A stretch of DNA of 64,000 nucleotides from Rhodococcus sp. 1168 (lineage in GTDB: Bacteria > Actinomycetota > Actinomycetes > Mycobacteriales > Mycobacteriaceae). The position numbers and the translations under genes were made by a program. How positions within the stretch are numbered: position 1 is the first letter of the stretch; every line of letters begins with the position of its first letter. This document shows, piece after piece, positions 48,671 to 58,596 of the stretch. The stretch spans positions 1 to 64,000 of the forward strand of contig NZ_MKKY01000070.1 in the NCBI RefSeq assembly GCF_002091955.1. The letters are read 5' to 3'. The notes beneath the pieces were generated by a model. The model was not told the origin of the DNA, searched no databases, and saw only the letters and a program-made list of their open reading frames with translations.

Positions 48671-49020
48671 ATCGTTCTGCTTTCTCTGGTGTGGCCCAGT
48701 GAGTAGGCCAGATAGGGGCGATCCGAATGGATCGAGTTGGCCTCGGGTTGGCCCACGCAACCGGTGCGGCAACCTGTGTGTCGTCAAGACTAACCAGTTT
48801 GTTACCCAAGCAAACTTAAAAGTCCAAAAGATTTGTTCGACCATTCTTTACCAGAAAATCGTCACATTCTTCGGGTGATCGAATTACGACCAGAACCCGC
48901 ACATACGAGTGCCCCGTCCAGACCAGAAGCGTATGAGACTCTTATTGAACAAACAATTTTACCGTTGGTAATTATCTCCGAATTGGGTAAATAGCAGTTT
49001 TCAAATAGCTCGCGCAGCAA
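48671..49020. promoter_or_regulatory. AT-rich promoter region of the SipW cluster
   Basis: No gene is visible. The part from about 48780 to 49020 is clearly richer in A and T than the rest of the window. It contains a perfect inverted repeat TTACC-GTT-GGTAA at 48959-48971. It lies between the first exported-protein gene and the purA terminator, so it should hold the cluster promoter. Such AT-rich zones are typical targets of the nucleoid protein Lsr2 in this group, but that is an inference. Confidence 0.5.
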
Positions 49021-49062
49021 TAAAAAAAATCGGCCCCAAGAGCCTGAGCTCTCGGGGCCGAT
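49021..49062 (-). terminator. Rho-independent terminator of purA
   Basis: On the minus strand an ATCGGCCCC-rich stem with inner AGAG/CTCT pairs is followed by eight T residues (seen as an A-run at 49022-49029). It begins about 18 bases after the purA stop. This is a textbook intrinsic terminator and the clearest in the window. Confidence 0.92.
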
Positions 49063-49080
49063 AATCTAGAACTGAAGAGA

Positions 49081-50496
<1,416 letters not shown>

Positions 50497-50572
50497 CTAC
50501 GGTGGATACATAAAGTACGCGGAAGACTCGAGATGAGGTGCGGGCCGGCAACCGGCCCGCCTGGGGAGCACT

Positions 50573-51238
50573 GTGACACCGTTCGTCCTGCAATGCGGAA
50601 CTCCGCTCCTGCCGATCACATTGACCGATGTTCCGTTGACGTCGGCTTCGAAGATCCCCACCAACGACGAATGCGACACGTTGTTTTCGGCGCTTGGAGC
50701 AGTGTTGGATCCGCGGGTGATCGTTCTGGGTGACGACGCATCACTGGCGGCTGTGCTGACCAGACTCATGCGGACCGAACGGCTGCACATCGAGCTGGCT
50801 TTCGTCCCCGAGACGACGACCGCGGCCTGCAGCAACTACCGACTCGGAAGTGGTTCGCGCGCCGCGAAGGTGGCAATGACCGGCACCGCCACCCCCACAC
50901 CCCTCATTCGTGATGACGCCGGCAAGGCAATCGTAGGAAGAGCGTTGGTCGAAGGTCACGCCGGCGGTGATCTGGAGGGCGAGGCGTACGTGGACGACAC
51001 AAAGCTCTTCTCGGGAACTGTCTCCGGTGTAGAAGTGATGCCGACGCCCGAGATGCCTGGTTTGAAGGGCCGCGTCATCGGCCGTCGTAGATTGTTCGAA
51101 CGACGGTGGACTTTCGGCCGCGCAATGCAGCTCGGAGCAAACGCTGCGCAACTGACGCGCGACGGCGTCCCGGGTGACCGCGAGGTCGAACGCTCGACGT
51201 TCTACCGCCACGACCAGGAGTGGTTGCTGGTGCGGTGA
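50573..51238 (+). CDS. Rv0358-like conserved hypothetical protein
   Basis: A 221-residue soluble protein without a recognised domain. It has NDECDTLFSALGAVLDPRVIVLGDDASLAAVLTRLMR in the first third and RGRVIGRR-like basic segments near 165-180. Position between purA and an M50 peptidase gene matches M. tuberculosis Rv0358, a conserved protein of unknown role. The GTG at 50573 is the likely start, and the stop overlaps the peptidase start (GTGA), so the two proteins may act together. Confidence 0.78.
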   Translation: MTPFVLQCGTPLLPITLTDVPLTSASKIPTNDECDTLFSALGAVLDPRVIVLGDDASLAAVLTRLMRTERLHIELAFVPETTTAACSNYRLGSGSRAAKVAMTGTATPTPLIRDDAGKAIVGRALVEGHAGGDLEGEAYVDDTKLFSGTVSGVEVMPTPEMPGLKGRVIGRRRLFERRWTFGRAMQLGANAAQLTRDGVPGDREVERSTFYRHDQEWLLVR

Positions 51239-51978
51239 AGCCGAGTCCGATATTTCTCGGGGTTGTCGCCGTCGCCGCAGCCGGCGGTGCGCTGGCATGG
51301 ACGGCCGAGCCGACCTCGACGTGGGCTCGCGCGGGTGTCTTCGTGCTGGTTCTGGCCGGTTGGATCGTCTCGGTCTGCCTGCACGAGTTCGGGCATGCTC
51401 TCACTGCGTTCCGTGCCGGTGACCGCGAGGTGGAATTGCGTGGGTATTTGACTCTGAACCCGCTGAAATATTCACACCCGCTCCTGTCGGTCGTGCTCCC
51501 GATCATCTTCATCGCCATCGGCGGAATCGGATTGCCCGGCGGCGCTGTCTATGTGCGTTCGGGCATGTTTACGCCCGGAGTTCAGCGTCGAATCGCGCTG
51601 GCCGGTCCCACCGCAAATGCACTGACTGCCGTTCTGCTCCTAACGATAATCCGGATTTGGGGGATGAACGGCGATCACCTCGTCTTCTGGTGGGGACTCA
51701 GCTTTCTGGCATTTCTCCAAGTTATGGCCACGATTCTCAATCTGCTCCCGGTTCCGGGTCTCGACGGCTACGCCGCACTCGAGCCATATCTGGCGTACGA
51801 CACCCGTCGTGCGCTCGCGAATTTCAAGGGCTACGGAATTCTCGTTCTTGTCGCATTCCTGTTCGTCCCGGTTATCAATTCGGCATTCTTCGGTGCGATC
51901 TATTGGATATTCGGCCTGTCCGGAATTCCGGAGATCTACGCGCAGTACGGCAATTACCTCATGCGATTCTGGGCCTGA
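51235..51978 (+). CDS. Site-2 protease family membrane metalloprotease (M50)
   Basis: A 247-residue integral-membrane protein with the zinc motif HEFGH at residues 50-54. The second metal-site segment LLPVPGLDGYAALEPYL is near 170-186, and about six helices are present. Such enzymes cut membrane-embedded substrates in signalling, but this one lacks a PDZ domain, so its target is unknown. It corresponds to Rv0359. The GTG at 51235 overlaps the preceding stop by 4 bases; another GTG at 51220 is in frame. Confidence 0.87.
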   Translation: MKPSPIFLGVVAVAAAGGALAWTAEPTSTWARAGVFVLVLAGWIVSVCLHEFGHALTAFRAGDREVELRGYLTLNPLKYSHPLLSVVLPIIFIAIGGIGLPGGAVYVRSGMFTPGVQRRIALAGPTANALTAVLLLTIIRIWGMNGDHLVFWWGLSFLAFLQVMATILNLLPVPGLDGYAALEPYLAYDTRRALANFKGYGILVLVAFLFVPVINSAFFGAIYWIFGLSGIPEIYAQYGNYLMRFWA

Positions 51979-52025
51979 ACACGACTTACGGTACCGTCGT
52001 GGATCTTTCACGATATCGTTTGTCC

Positions 52026-52562
52026 ATGCGAGCAATAGTCATCACCCGAAACGGCGGATCGGACGTCCTTCAGGTTCAGCAAAGACCCTCCCCCACACTG
52101 TCACCCGGCGCACTACGCATCGAGGTACGGGCAGTGGGAGTGAACTTTGCCGACGTGATGGCTCGGCTCGGGTTGTATGCCGACGCCCCACCGCTGCCCA
52201 GCGTCGTCGGCTACGAGGTGTCCGGTCTCGTCACCGAGATCGCCTCGAATGTAACCGATTTCGCGATCGGAGATCGCGTTTTTGCCGGGACCAGGTTCGG
52301 CGGGTATGCCGAGGAGGTCTGCGTGCGGCAGCAGGACGCGGTGCATCTACCTGCCACACTGAGTTTCGAGCAGGGAGCTGCAATCCAGGTGAACTGTGAC
52401 CGCGGCACCCTCGAGCCATGGATAACCCCGCTGCGGGCACTGATGGACGACGGCACCGTCGCGCCGGTGGTCTCGGACGTCGTTCCGTTCGAACGTGCGG
52501 CGGAGGCGCACCAAATCCTCACCGAGCGCCGAAACATCGGGAAGGTGGTGTTGGTGCCGTAA
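52026..52562 (+). pseudogene. NADPH:quinone oxidoreductase-like gene with in-frame internal deletion
   Basis: The first 123 codons are a good zinc-free quinone oxidoreductase N-terminus (VRAVGVNFADVMARLGLY, GYEVSGLV, GDRVFAG, LPATLSFEQGAAIQVN). The last 55 are the family C-terminus (LMDDGTVAPVVSDVVPFERAAEAH ... NIGKVVLVP). About 140-150 residues between them, the whole NADPH-binding Rossmann domain, are absent at about position 52395. The reading frame survives, so a 178-residue protein could be made, but it cannot bind cofactor. The ATG at 52026 is the family start. Confidence 0.78.
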
Positions 52563-52604
52563 GCGCCCTTTCTCGTGGGACCAACACAGTTGCATACTGT
52601 GTCC

Positions 52605-53072
52605 ATGGCTACGTGGGGAGAATTCGAGAGCGCGGCACCAGAGCTGGCGAAGGCCGTTTCCGCCAGGTTCGGCGCACACAAGCATCATGTACTGGCAACG
52701 ATCCGTGCAGACGGATCGCCCCGAGTAAGCGGCACCGAGGTGGAATTCCTCGACAATGGAACCTTGCGACTGGGTTCGATGCTCAATGCCCTCAAAGCGC
52801 GTGACCTACAGCGCGATCCACGATATGCGATCCACACCAACCCCGGAGATCAGTCGATGGAGGGTGGCGACGCGAAAATCTCGGGGCGTGCCGTCGAACT
52901 CGTGGATCCCGAAGCGCTGCAGAAGATATTCGACGCAGCCCCTCCCGAACTGTCCCGCTACAACGTCTTCGATCTCGATATCACCGAGGTCGTCCTGACG
53001 GAGCTGGTCGAGGACGAGTTGAAGGTTCGGCTGTGGAAACCGAGCGCCCCAGTACAGACCTTCACCAGGTGA
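52605..53072 (+). CDS. Pyridoxamine 5'-phosphate oxidase-fold protein (PPOX, possibly F420-dependent)
   Basis: A 155-residue split-barrel protein with HVLATIRADGSPRVSGTEVEFLDNGTLRLG (about 28-57) and NALKARDLQRDPRYAIHTNPGD, the usual PPOX signature. In actinobacteria such proteins often use F420H2 or FMN to reduce quinone-like or biliverdin-like molecules; the cofactor here is not decided. The ATG at 52605 was chosen for family length. It converges with the CDF exporter and overlaps its end by 11 bases. Confidence 0.82.
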   Translation: MATWGEFESAAPELAKAVSARFGAHKHHVLATIRADGSPRVSGTEVEFLDNGTLRLGSMLNALKARDLQRDPRYAIHTNPGDQSMEGGDAKISGRAVELVDPEALQKIFDAAPPELSRYNVFDLDITEVVLTELVEDELKVRLWKPSAPVQTFTR

Positions 53073-53988
53073 GTTCGTCCTTGCACGTAGCGCCCTGAGC
53101 ACTCGGCTCGACCTGAACGGTTGCATGATCGAGACCGTAGGTGGCCAGGACTGCTTTTGCGCGCTGGAGCAGCACCGAACCCGAGCCATCGCACTCGAGG
53201 TGAACCGTCGCGACGTCCATACCGGTAGTGAGCGTCCAGATATGGAGATCGTGCACTCCCACGACACCAGGAAGTGCAGCGAGATCCGCTTCGACGGCTT
53301 CGACATCGACATGTCCAGGGCTCGCTTGCGTCAGGATGCGCAACGCGGACCCGGCCAGCTTGAGTGCACGCGGAACGACCCACAGCGAGATGAGCACGCC
53401 GATGACGACGTCCGCCCACGTCCAATCGAACACCAGCAGAAGCACACCGGCGATGAGTACACCGACACTGCCGACCGCATCGGCGAGGACCTCCATGTAG
53501 GCACCGCGTACCGCGATGCTGTCCTTGGCGTCGCCACGAATGAGAAGCATGACAACGAGGTTGGCTACGAGACCGGCCGCGGCCGTCAAAATCATCGCCA
53601 ACCCGGGGATGTCGGGCGCATCGCCGATTCGGTCGATGGCCTCGTACATGATGAACGCCGCGACACCGAGCAGCAGGACTGCATTGGCAATCGCGGTGAG
53701 GACTTCGGCGCGGTGCCATCCGAAAGTCCGAGCGGCGACGGCGCTCCCCTTGCGTGCGAGGAAAAGAGCGATCAGTCCCATCGACATTCCGAGCACGTCG
53801 GTGAGCATGTGACCGGCATCTGCCAGCAGACCTAGCGAGTTGATCGCCAACGCCACCGTGGCCTCGACGATGAGAAATGCTACGAGGATCGCCAGCGCGA
53901 TGAACATCTTGCGGATCCGACCGCTGGACGGGCCTACAGCCTGCGCGGATCCCGACATGCCATGACTGTGTCCGTGCCCCGCGCCCAT
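53062..53988 (-). CDS. Cation diffusion facilitator (CzcD/ZitB-type) metal exporter
   Basis: A 308-residue CDF protein. A His-rich N-terminus (GHGHSHGMSG) is followed by six helices. The first metal site is LLADAGHMLTDVLGM (HxxxD), the second is EVLADAVGSVGVLIAG, and a C-terminal cytosolic domain carries DLHIWTLTTGMDVATVHLEC. It exports Zn2+, Co2+ or similar ions. The ATG at 53988 has GGAAGG upstream. A perfect 10-base-arm palindrome lies 33 bases before the start, a probable metal-regulator operator. Confidence 0.92.
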   Translation of the reverse strand: MGAGHGHSHGMSGSAQAVGPSSGRIRKMFIALAILVAFLIVEATVALAINSLGLLADAGHMLTDVLGMSMGLIALFLARKGSAVAARTFGWHRAEVLTAIANAVLLLGVAAFIMYEAIDRIGDAPDIPGLAMILTAAAGLVANLVVMLLIRGDAKDSIAVRGAYMEVLADAVGSVGVLIAGVLLLVFDWTWADVVIGVLISLWVVPRALKLAGSALRILTQASPGHVDVEAVEADLAALPGVVGVHDLHIWTLTTGMDVATVHLECDGSGSVLLQRAKAVLATYGLDHATVQVEPSAQGATCKDELTW

Positions 53989-54020
53989 GATTCCCTTCCG
54001 GTCGTTCGATTCGACCTCAC

Positions 54021-54042
54021 CATATGCGTACATACGCATATG
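54021..54042. promoter_or_regulatory. Palindromic operator upstream of the CDF exporter
   Basis: Two perfect 10-base arms, CATATGCGTA and TACGCATATG, are separated by CA. AT-rich palindromes of this ATATG...CATAT type resemble sites of ArsR/SmtB metal sensors that control CDF exporters in mycobacteria. No ArsR gene is adjacent, so the regulator would act in trans. It sits 33 bases before the exporter start codon, where a repressor would block the promoter. Confidence 0.6.
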
Positions 54043-54059
54043 TGCAACGGGATCGTCCC

Positions 54060-55232
54060 TCAGAACACGTCCGGGGTCACACCAGGCTTCTCGACGGTCG
54101 GCGGCAGCGTCGCCAGGGCCGATATCCGCTTCAGACCAGCCACCTGCAGCAGATCTACGATGATCGACCTCAATTGAGCCAACACCACCGTCGCGGACAG
54201 ACCAGCATTGTCGATCAGTTCAGGTTTCGCACCGGATGCGACCGTCCGCAACACCCGCGCGGCGTCGGCCGCGTCGGGACGCTGCCCGGGATCGGCGAGA
54301 ACCATCCGCCGCAGCACATCCACAGCTTGAGAGAGCTTCTCGACCTCGTCTACGAGACGCGGATCGAGGATCTCGTCGTCGCGCACCAACGAGAGCGAAC
54401 GTCTTGCCAGCACCCGAATATTGCGCACGGCATTGTCGAGCGGATCAGCTGTCCTGGCCAAACCCGCGAGACGGTGGCGTTGCCTCCAATACATCGGCGA
54501 GATCCGCGCGATCTCACGGCCACCTTTGAGTTCGCTGCGCAGGGTGTCGATATCGGACTGCGTTGCGCGCGCCTTCTTCAACGCATCCTCGATGGGCTTC
54601 GGGTCGTTGGCAACCAGACCGTCTGCCACCTTCTGCAACACCTCGGACGCCGTTTTGAGAATCTTCGCTGCGTCTTTGCGCGCCCGCCACACCGGATGCG
54701 TCGGAATCAACGCGACGATCGCGATGCCGACGAGACCGCCGATCAGCGCGTCGACCATCCGGTCGACGCCACCGGAATTTCCAGGAGGAATCAGCGTCGC
54801 AACGAGGACGGCGGAGGATCCCGCCTGCATCGCAAAGATCGGACCGCCGTCGAGGAAGACTGCCGTCGACATCGCAAGCGCGATGACCAGCGAGATCTGC
54901 CACGGACCGCTGCCGATTGCCGAGATGATCAGGTCGCCGACGCCGATTCCCAGAACGACACCGACGACCAGCTCCGCAGAACGCCGCAACCGAGCCCCCA
55001 GCGACAGGCCGAGTGAGACGACGGCTGCAATCGGCGCGAAGAACGGACGCTGGTGCCCCACCAGGTCGGTCGCCACGTACCACGCGACCCCGGCCGCCAG
55101 CGCACATTGAATGATCGGCAACATGGAAACCTGAAGCCGCATGCGACCGGACTTCAGCCGCGACTTCCCGCGTCGTGCAGTCGGGCGGAACCGATCAGCC
55201 GAGACCGAGCGCTTCCGCCGCTTTGGGGTCAC
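54060..55232 (-). CDS. FUSC-family (aromatic-acid exporter-like) membrane protein
   Basis: A 390-residue protein with a basic N-terminus and about six closely spaced helices in residues 35-175. VGHQRPFFAPIAAVVSLG and GARLRRSAELVVGVVLGIGVGD are typical of FUSC/ArAE_2 proteins. A long cytosolic helical region with several predicted coiled-coil-like segments (about 180-380) follows. It may export small aromatic or hydrophobic acids. The GTG at 55232 has GAGG upstream and overlaps the DUF3151 gene by 38 bases; an ATG at 55145 is an alternative. Confidence 0.75.
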   Translation of the reverse strand: MTPKRRKRSVSADRFRPTARRGKSRLKSGRMRLQVSMLPIIQCALAAGVAWYVATDLVGHQRPFFAPIAAVVSLGLSLGARLRRSAELVVGVVLGIGVGDLIISAIGSGPWQISLVIALAMSTAVFLDGGPIFAMQAGSSAVLVATLIPPGNSGGVDRMVDALIGGLVGIAIVALIPTHPVWRARKDAAKILKTASEVLQKVADGLVANDPKPIEDALKKARATQSDIDTLRSELKGGREIARISPMYWRQRHRLAGLARTADPLDNAVRNIRVLARRSLSLVRDDEILDPRLVDEVEKLSQAVDVLRRMVLADPGQRPDAADAARVLRTVASGAKPELIDNAGLSATVVLAQLRSIIVDLLQVAGLKRISALATLPPTVEKPGVTPDVF

Positions 55233-55611
55233 AGTCTTCGAGGAGGTCGAGGCAGCGGGCGTACTCGTCGTTTTCCCCGATATCGCGCGCAGCCTTTGTA
55301 AGAACGGCGACGCATCGGAGGAATCCTCGGTTCGGCTCATGGTTGTACGGGACCGGCCCGAACCCCTTCCATCCGTTGCGTCGCAGCTGATCGAGACCGC
55401 GGTGGTAACCGGTGCGCGCATAAGCGTAAGCGGTGATCGTCTGTCCAGAGGTCAAAGCGGCTTCCGCCAAATATGCCCAAGCAATCGAGGCCGTCGGATT
55501 GTCGGCAGCGACCTTCGCTGGGTCCTCGTGATTCAGAAGCGCCGACTCTGCCTCGTCGTCTCCAGGCAAGAGTGTCGGCTGCGGTCCAAGCAGGTCACCG
55601 AAAGAAGTCAT
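55195..55611 (-). CDS. DUF3151 protein (Rv0360c-like)
   Basis: A 138-residue cytosolic protein of the DUF3151 family. It begins with FGDLLGPQPTLLPGDDEAESAL and continues with SIAWAYLAEAAL, AYAYARTGYHRGLDQLRRNGWKGFGPVPY and DEYARCLDLLEDCDP. The pattern suggests TPR-like helices. Its function is not known. Its place between the M50 peptidase side and fba matches Rv0360c. The ATG at 55611 fits the family start. Confidence 0.88.
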   Translation of the reverse strand: MTSFGDLLGPQPTLLPGDDEAESALLNHEDPAKVAADNPTASIAWAYLAEAALTSGQTITAYAYARTGYHRGLDQLRRNGWKGFGPVPYNHEPNRGFLRCVAVLTKAARDIGENDEYARCLDLLEDCDPKAAEALGLG

Positions 55612-55712
55612 GGACCCTATTGTGCCCCGACACTCCGCGCGCGTGCGTCCACCCACCCTTCCGCTCGCTAGGCTCGTCTGCGTCGCACAGTCCGGTCAGT
55701 TGGGAGAACAGG

Positions 55713-56504
55713 GTGTCGGATCCGCAGGACAAGTCGAACGAGGTGGGCGAAGAGCCCGCCACCGAGGCGATTCGAAAACAAGAACCACCGGCCGCGAAGC
55801 AGCCGCTCACAACGAAGAGCCTGCCTCCCGCAGCTCCCGATCCAGCCGAAGCGGAGACCACCGCTCTTACAAAGGTGCCGCCGACCACCGAGCAGACCCA
55901 CCCGGCGCCGTCGACCGTGAAGCCCTCCGGCGCAACGCCTACTTCCCGACCGCCAGTGGCACCGCGACGCATCCCTGCGCGCGGTGAGCTCTCGCAGCCG
56001 CAGGCACGTCCCCAGCGCATCGAACCGACGCGGAGCACTTCGACTTGGACGTCTGGGAGCCGAAGATGGATCCTCGCCATCGCGGGCGCGTTGGTCTTGA
56101 TCATCGCCATCGGTGTCACAGGCTTTGCCTACCTCTCGCGCGACGACGAGGGCAGTTCGGCGGATGCGCAGATCAGAATGTCGATCCAATCGTTCACGCA
56201 AGCATTGAGCACCGGAGACCTGGCGACTCTCCGAAGCGCCTCGTGCGGCGAACTCGCCGCCTTCTACCGCGATATTCCGGACGCCGATTTCGCCGACGTC
56301 CACCGTATTGCCGTCGAGCAGGGCAACGTTCCGGTCGTGGAAAGCATCGACGCCGTCCAGGTGACCGGCGATGCCGCGATTGCGCAGGTACTCGCACACA
56401 CCGCGGCCAATCCCGCCGACACCTCACCCCGCACCTTCGACCTGCGCCGTGACGGCGATGTATGGAAAGTCTGCAGCCCGAGTAGCCCCGCACCCCCGGA
56501 GTAG
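55713..56504 (+). CDS. Membrane-anchored Rv0361-like protein with a proline-rich cytosolic tail
   Basis: A 263-residue protein. A disordered Pro/Thr/Glu-rich cytosolic N-terminus of about 130 residues is followed by one membrane helix (about 133-155, WILAIAGALVLIIAIGVTGFAYL) and an exterior NTF2-like domain. That domain carries IQSFTQALSTGDLATLRSASCGE and DVWKVCSP. This is the same design as the protein at 33322-33849, with the same pair of Cys. It corresponds to Rv0361 by position. The GTG at 55713 follows GGGAGAACAGG. The function is unknown. Confidence 0.8.
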   Translation: MSDPQDKSNEVGEEPATEAIRKQEPPAAKQPLTTKSLPPAAPDPAEAETTALTKVPPTTEQTHPAPSTVKPSGATPTSRPPVAPRRIPARGELSQPQARPQRIEPTRSTSTWTSGSRRWILAIAGALVLIIAIGVTGFAYLSRDDEGSSADAQIRMSIQSFTQALSTGDLATLRSASCGELAAFYRDIPDADFADVHRIAVEQGNVPVVESIDAVQVTGDAAIAQVLAHTAANPADTSPRTFDLRRDGDVWKVCSPSSPAPPE

Positions 56505-56546
56505 CCCTTACGGTCACGCAGTAGCGCTCTGATCCCACCCAGCACT

Positions 56547-56580
56547 CGGCCCCGCAACGAAAACGCGTTGCGGGGCCGAG
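56547..56580. terminator. Strong GC-rich hairpin between convergent Rv0361-like gene and fba
   Basis: Perfect 14-base arms TCGGCCCCGCAACG and CGTTGCGGGGCCGA enclose a 6-base loop. It lies 17 bases after the fba stop and 43 bases after the other gene's stop. No T-run is visible on either side, but position and stability suggest a bidirectional terminator. Confidence 0.8.
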
Positions 56581-56597
56581 TCGGTTTCGAGAAAGTC

Positions 56598-57638
56598 TTA
56601 TCCGTCGGACACGCTACGGCCGGCGGACTTCAGGTCGTTGCACGCCTCGATGACGCGAGCAGTCATCCCTGCTTCGGCCTTCTTCAGGTAACTGCGGGGG
56701 TCGTAGACCTTCTTGTTGCCGACCTCGCCGTCGACCTTCAGGACACCGTCGTAGTTGCTGAAGAAGTGCCCGGCGATCGGGCGACTGAATGCGTACTGGG
56801 TATCGGTGTCGACGTTCATCTTCACGACGCCGTAACCGAGTGCCTCTTCGATCTCACTCTTCGCCGAGCCCGATCCACCGTGAAAGACGAAGTCGAACGG
56901 CTTGGATCCTTCAGCAAGACCAAGGTGCTCCGACGCGACCTTCTGGCCGTCGGCGAGCACCGAGGGCTTCAGCTTGACGTTGCCCGGCTTGTAGACGCCG
57001 TGCACGTTGCCGAACGTTGCTGCGAGCAGGTAACGCGATCCCGCGTCGCCGGCACCGAGGGCCTCGACGGTCTTGAGGAAATCCTCGTTCGAGGTGTAGA
57101 GCTTGTCGTTGATCTCGGCCTCGACGCCGTCTTCTTCACCGCCGACGACGCCGATTTCGATCTCGAGGATGATGCGTGCTGCCGCTGAGAGGGCAAGCAG
57201 CTCCTTGGCGATCTCGAGGTTCTCATCGATCGCGATCGCGGAACCGTCCCACATGTGCGACTGGAAGAGCGGGTTCCTGCCTGCGTCGACGCGCTCCTGG
57301 GAAAGGGCGATCAGCGGACGCACGTAGGTGTCGAGCTTGTCCTTCGGGCAGTGATCGGTGTGCAGCGCGATGGTGACGTCGTAGCGCGCGGCGACCACAT
57401 GAGCGAACTCGGCGAGGGCTGCCGCGCCGGTGACCATGTCCTTGATCCCGAGGCCCGACGCGAACTCGGCACCGCCCGTGGAGAACTGAATGATGCCGTC
57501 GCTACCTGCGTCGGCGAAGCCTTTGATGGCGGCATTGACGGACTCGGAACCTACGCAGTTGATAGCAGGAAATGCGAATTGGTGTTCCTTCGCCCGGCCA
57601 AGCATCTCGGCGTAGACCTCGGGAGTTGCGATCGGCAC
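56598..57638 (-). CDS. fba: Class II fructose-bisphosphate aldolase
   Basis: A 346-residue zinc aldolase. It has the active-site ALHTDHCPKDKLD near residues 95-107, IEIGVVGGEEDGVEAE, FGNVHGVYKPGNVKL and VFHGGSGS with the zinc His. It splits fructose 1,6-bisphosphate into two triose phosphates in glycolysis and works in reverse in gluconeogenesis. The GTG at 57638 has GGAGGA 8 bases upstream and gives the usual length of about 344. The gene order with the DedA gene is as in mycobacteria. Confidence 0.96.
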   Translation of the reverse strand: MPIATPEVYAEMLGRAKEHQFAFPAINCVGSESVNAAIKGFADAGSDGIIQFSTGGAEFASGLGIKDMVTGAAALAEFAHVVAARYDVTIALHTDHCPKDKLDTYVRPLIALSQERVDAGRNPLFQSHMWDGSAIAIDENLEIAKELLALSAAARIILEIEIGVVGGEEDGVEAEINDKLYTSNEDFLKTVEALGAGDAGSRYLLAATFGNVHGVYKPGNVKLKPSVLADGQKVASEHLGLAEGSKPFDFVFHGGSGSAKSEIEEALGYGVVKMNVDTDTQYAFSRPIAGHFFSNYDGVLKVDGEVGNKKVYDPRSYLKKAEAGMTARVIEACNDLKSAGRSVSDG

Positions 57639-57852
57639 GGCGGATTCCTCCATGTAAAGAGTCGATCGGCGAGCGCTCACGCGTAGTGGCGCGCGCCGTG
57701 TGTCCTCTGCAGTATGGCAACTCACCGGCGCTGTGTCGCCCGGGACCCACCGCAGGGGCTCTGAAATCGATACGACCAATCGGGCAGCCCGTATCCGGTG
57801 GTCGAAACCTTTTGTTCAGGTTCTCCCAGGTTCGGCCGGTAGTGTGAGCGCC

Positions 57853-58581
57853 GTGAGTTTGAATGCCGCCTCGGAATCCGTGACGACCAACCTGGCTTTG
57901 CTGCCCGGGTTCCTCGATCCGGTCAACCTACTCAATTCGTTCGGCACCTGGGTGCTGGTCGGATTGCTGCTAGTCGTCTTCATCGAATCAGGGTTGCTGT
58001 TTCCCCTGCTACCGGGTGATTCACTGCTGTTCACAGCAGGGCTGATCGCCGCCTCGAAGTCGACGGACATCGAGCCGTTCGCACCGATCTGGCTGTTGGT
58101 GATCCTGATTCCCATCGCTGCGATCCTCGGCGACCAAGTGGGATTCTTCATCGGCTCCAAGGGCGGCACTGCCCTCTTCAAATCGAACGATGCACGATTC
58201 TTCAAGAAGAAGTACATCGACGAGTCGCATGCCTTCTTCGAAAAGCACGGGCCGATCACCATCATCCTGGCACGCTTCGTTCCGATCGTTCGCACGTTTG
58301 CCCCCGTCGTCGCGGGTGCGTCGAAGATGAAGTACTCGCTGTTCCTGACCTACAACGTCGTCGGAGGCATCCTCTGGGGTGCAGGTGTGACGATGCTCGG
58401 CTATCTGCTCGGCCAGATCGACTTCATTCGCGAGCACGTCGACATCATCTTCATCGTCATCGTTCTCGTCTCGGTGCTTCCGATCGTCATCGAGGTCGGC
58501 AAACGGATGATCAAAGCACGCAAGACTCCGTTGGCCGAGGCGACCGAGTCGATCGAGTCGCAGAGGGACGCCACTTCCTGA
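57853..58581 (+). CDS. DedA-family membrane protein
   Basis: A 242-residue DedA/VTT protein with VFIESGLLFPLLPGDSLLFTAGLIA at about residues 40-64 and GDQVGFFIGSKGG. FEKHGPITIILARFVPIVRTFAPVVAG carries the essential Arg residues, and several helices follow. DedA proteins are thought to flip undecaprenyl phosphate or phospholipids. The GTG at 57853 is the likeliest start; another GTG is at 57844. It is followed 15 bases later by a second DedA gene. Confidence 0.87.
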   Translation: MSLNAASESVTTNLALLPGFLDPVNLLNSFGTWVLVGLLLVVFIESGLLFPLLPGDSLLFTAGLIAASKSTDIEPFAPIWLLVILIPIAAILGDQVGFFIGSKGGTALFKSNDARFFKKKYIDESHAFFEKHGPITIILARFVPIVRTFAPVVAGASKMKYSLFLTYNVVGGILWGAGVTMLGYLLGQIDFIREHVDIIFIVIVLVSVLPIVIEVGKRMIKARKTPLAEATESIESQRDATS

Positions 58582-58596
58582 CATGGTGCGTCGCGC

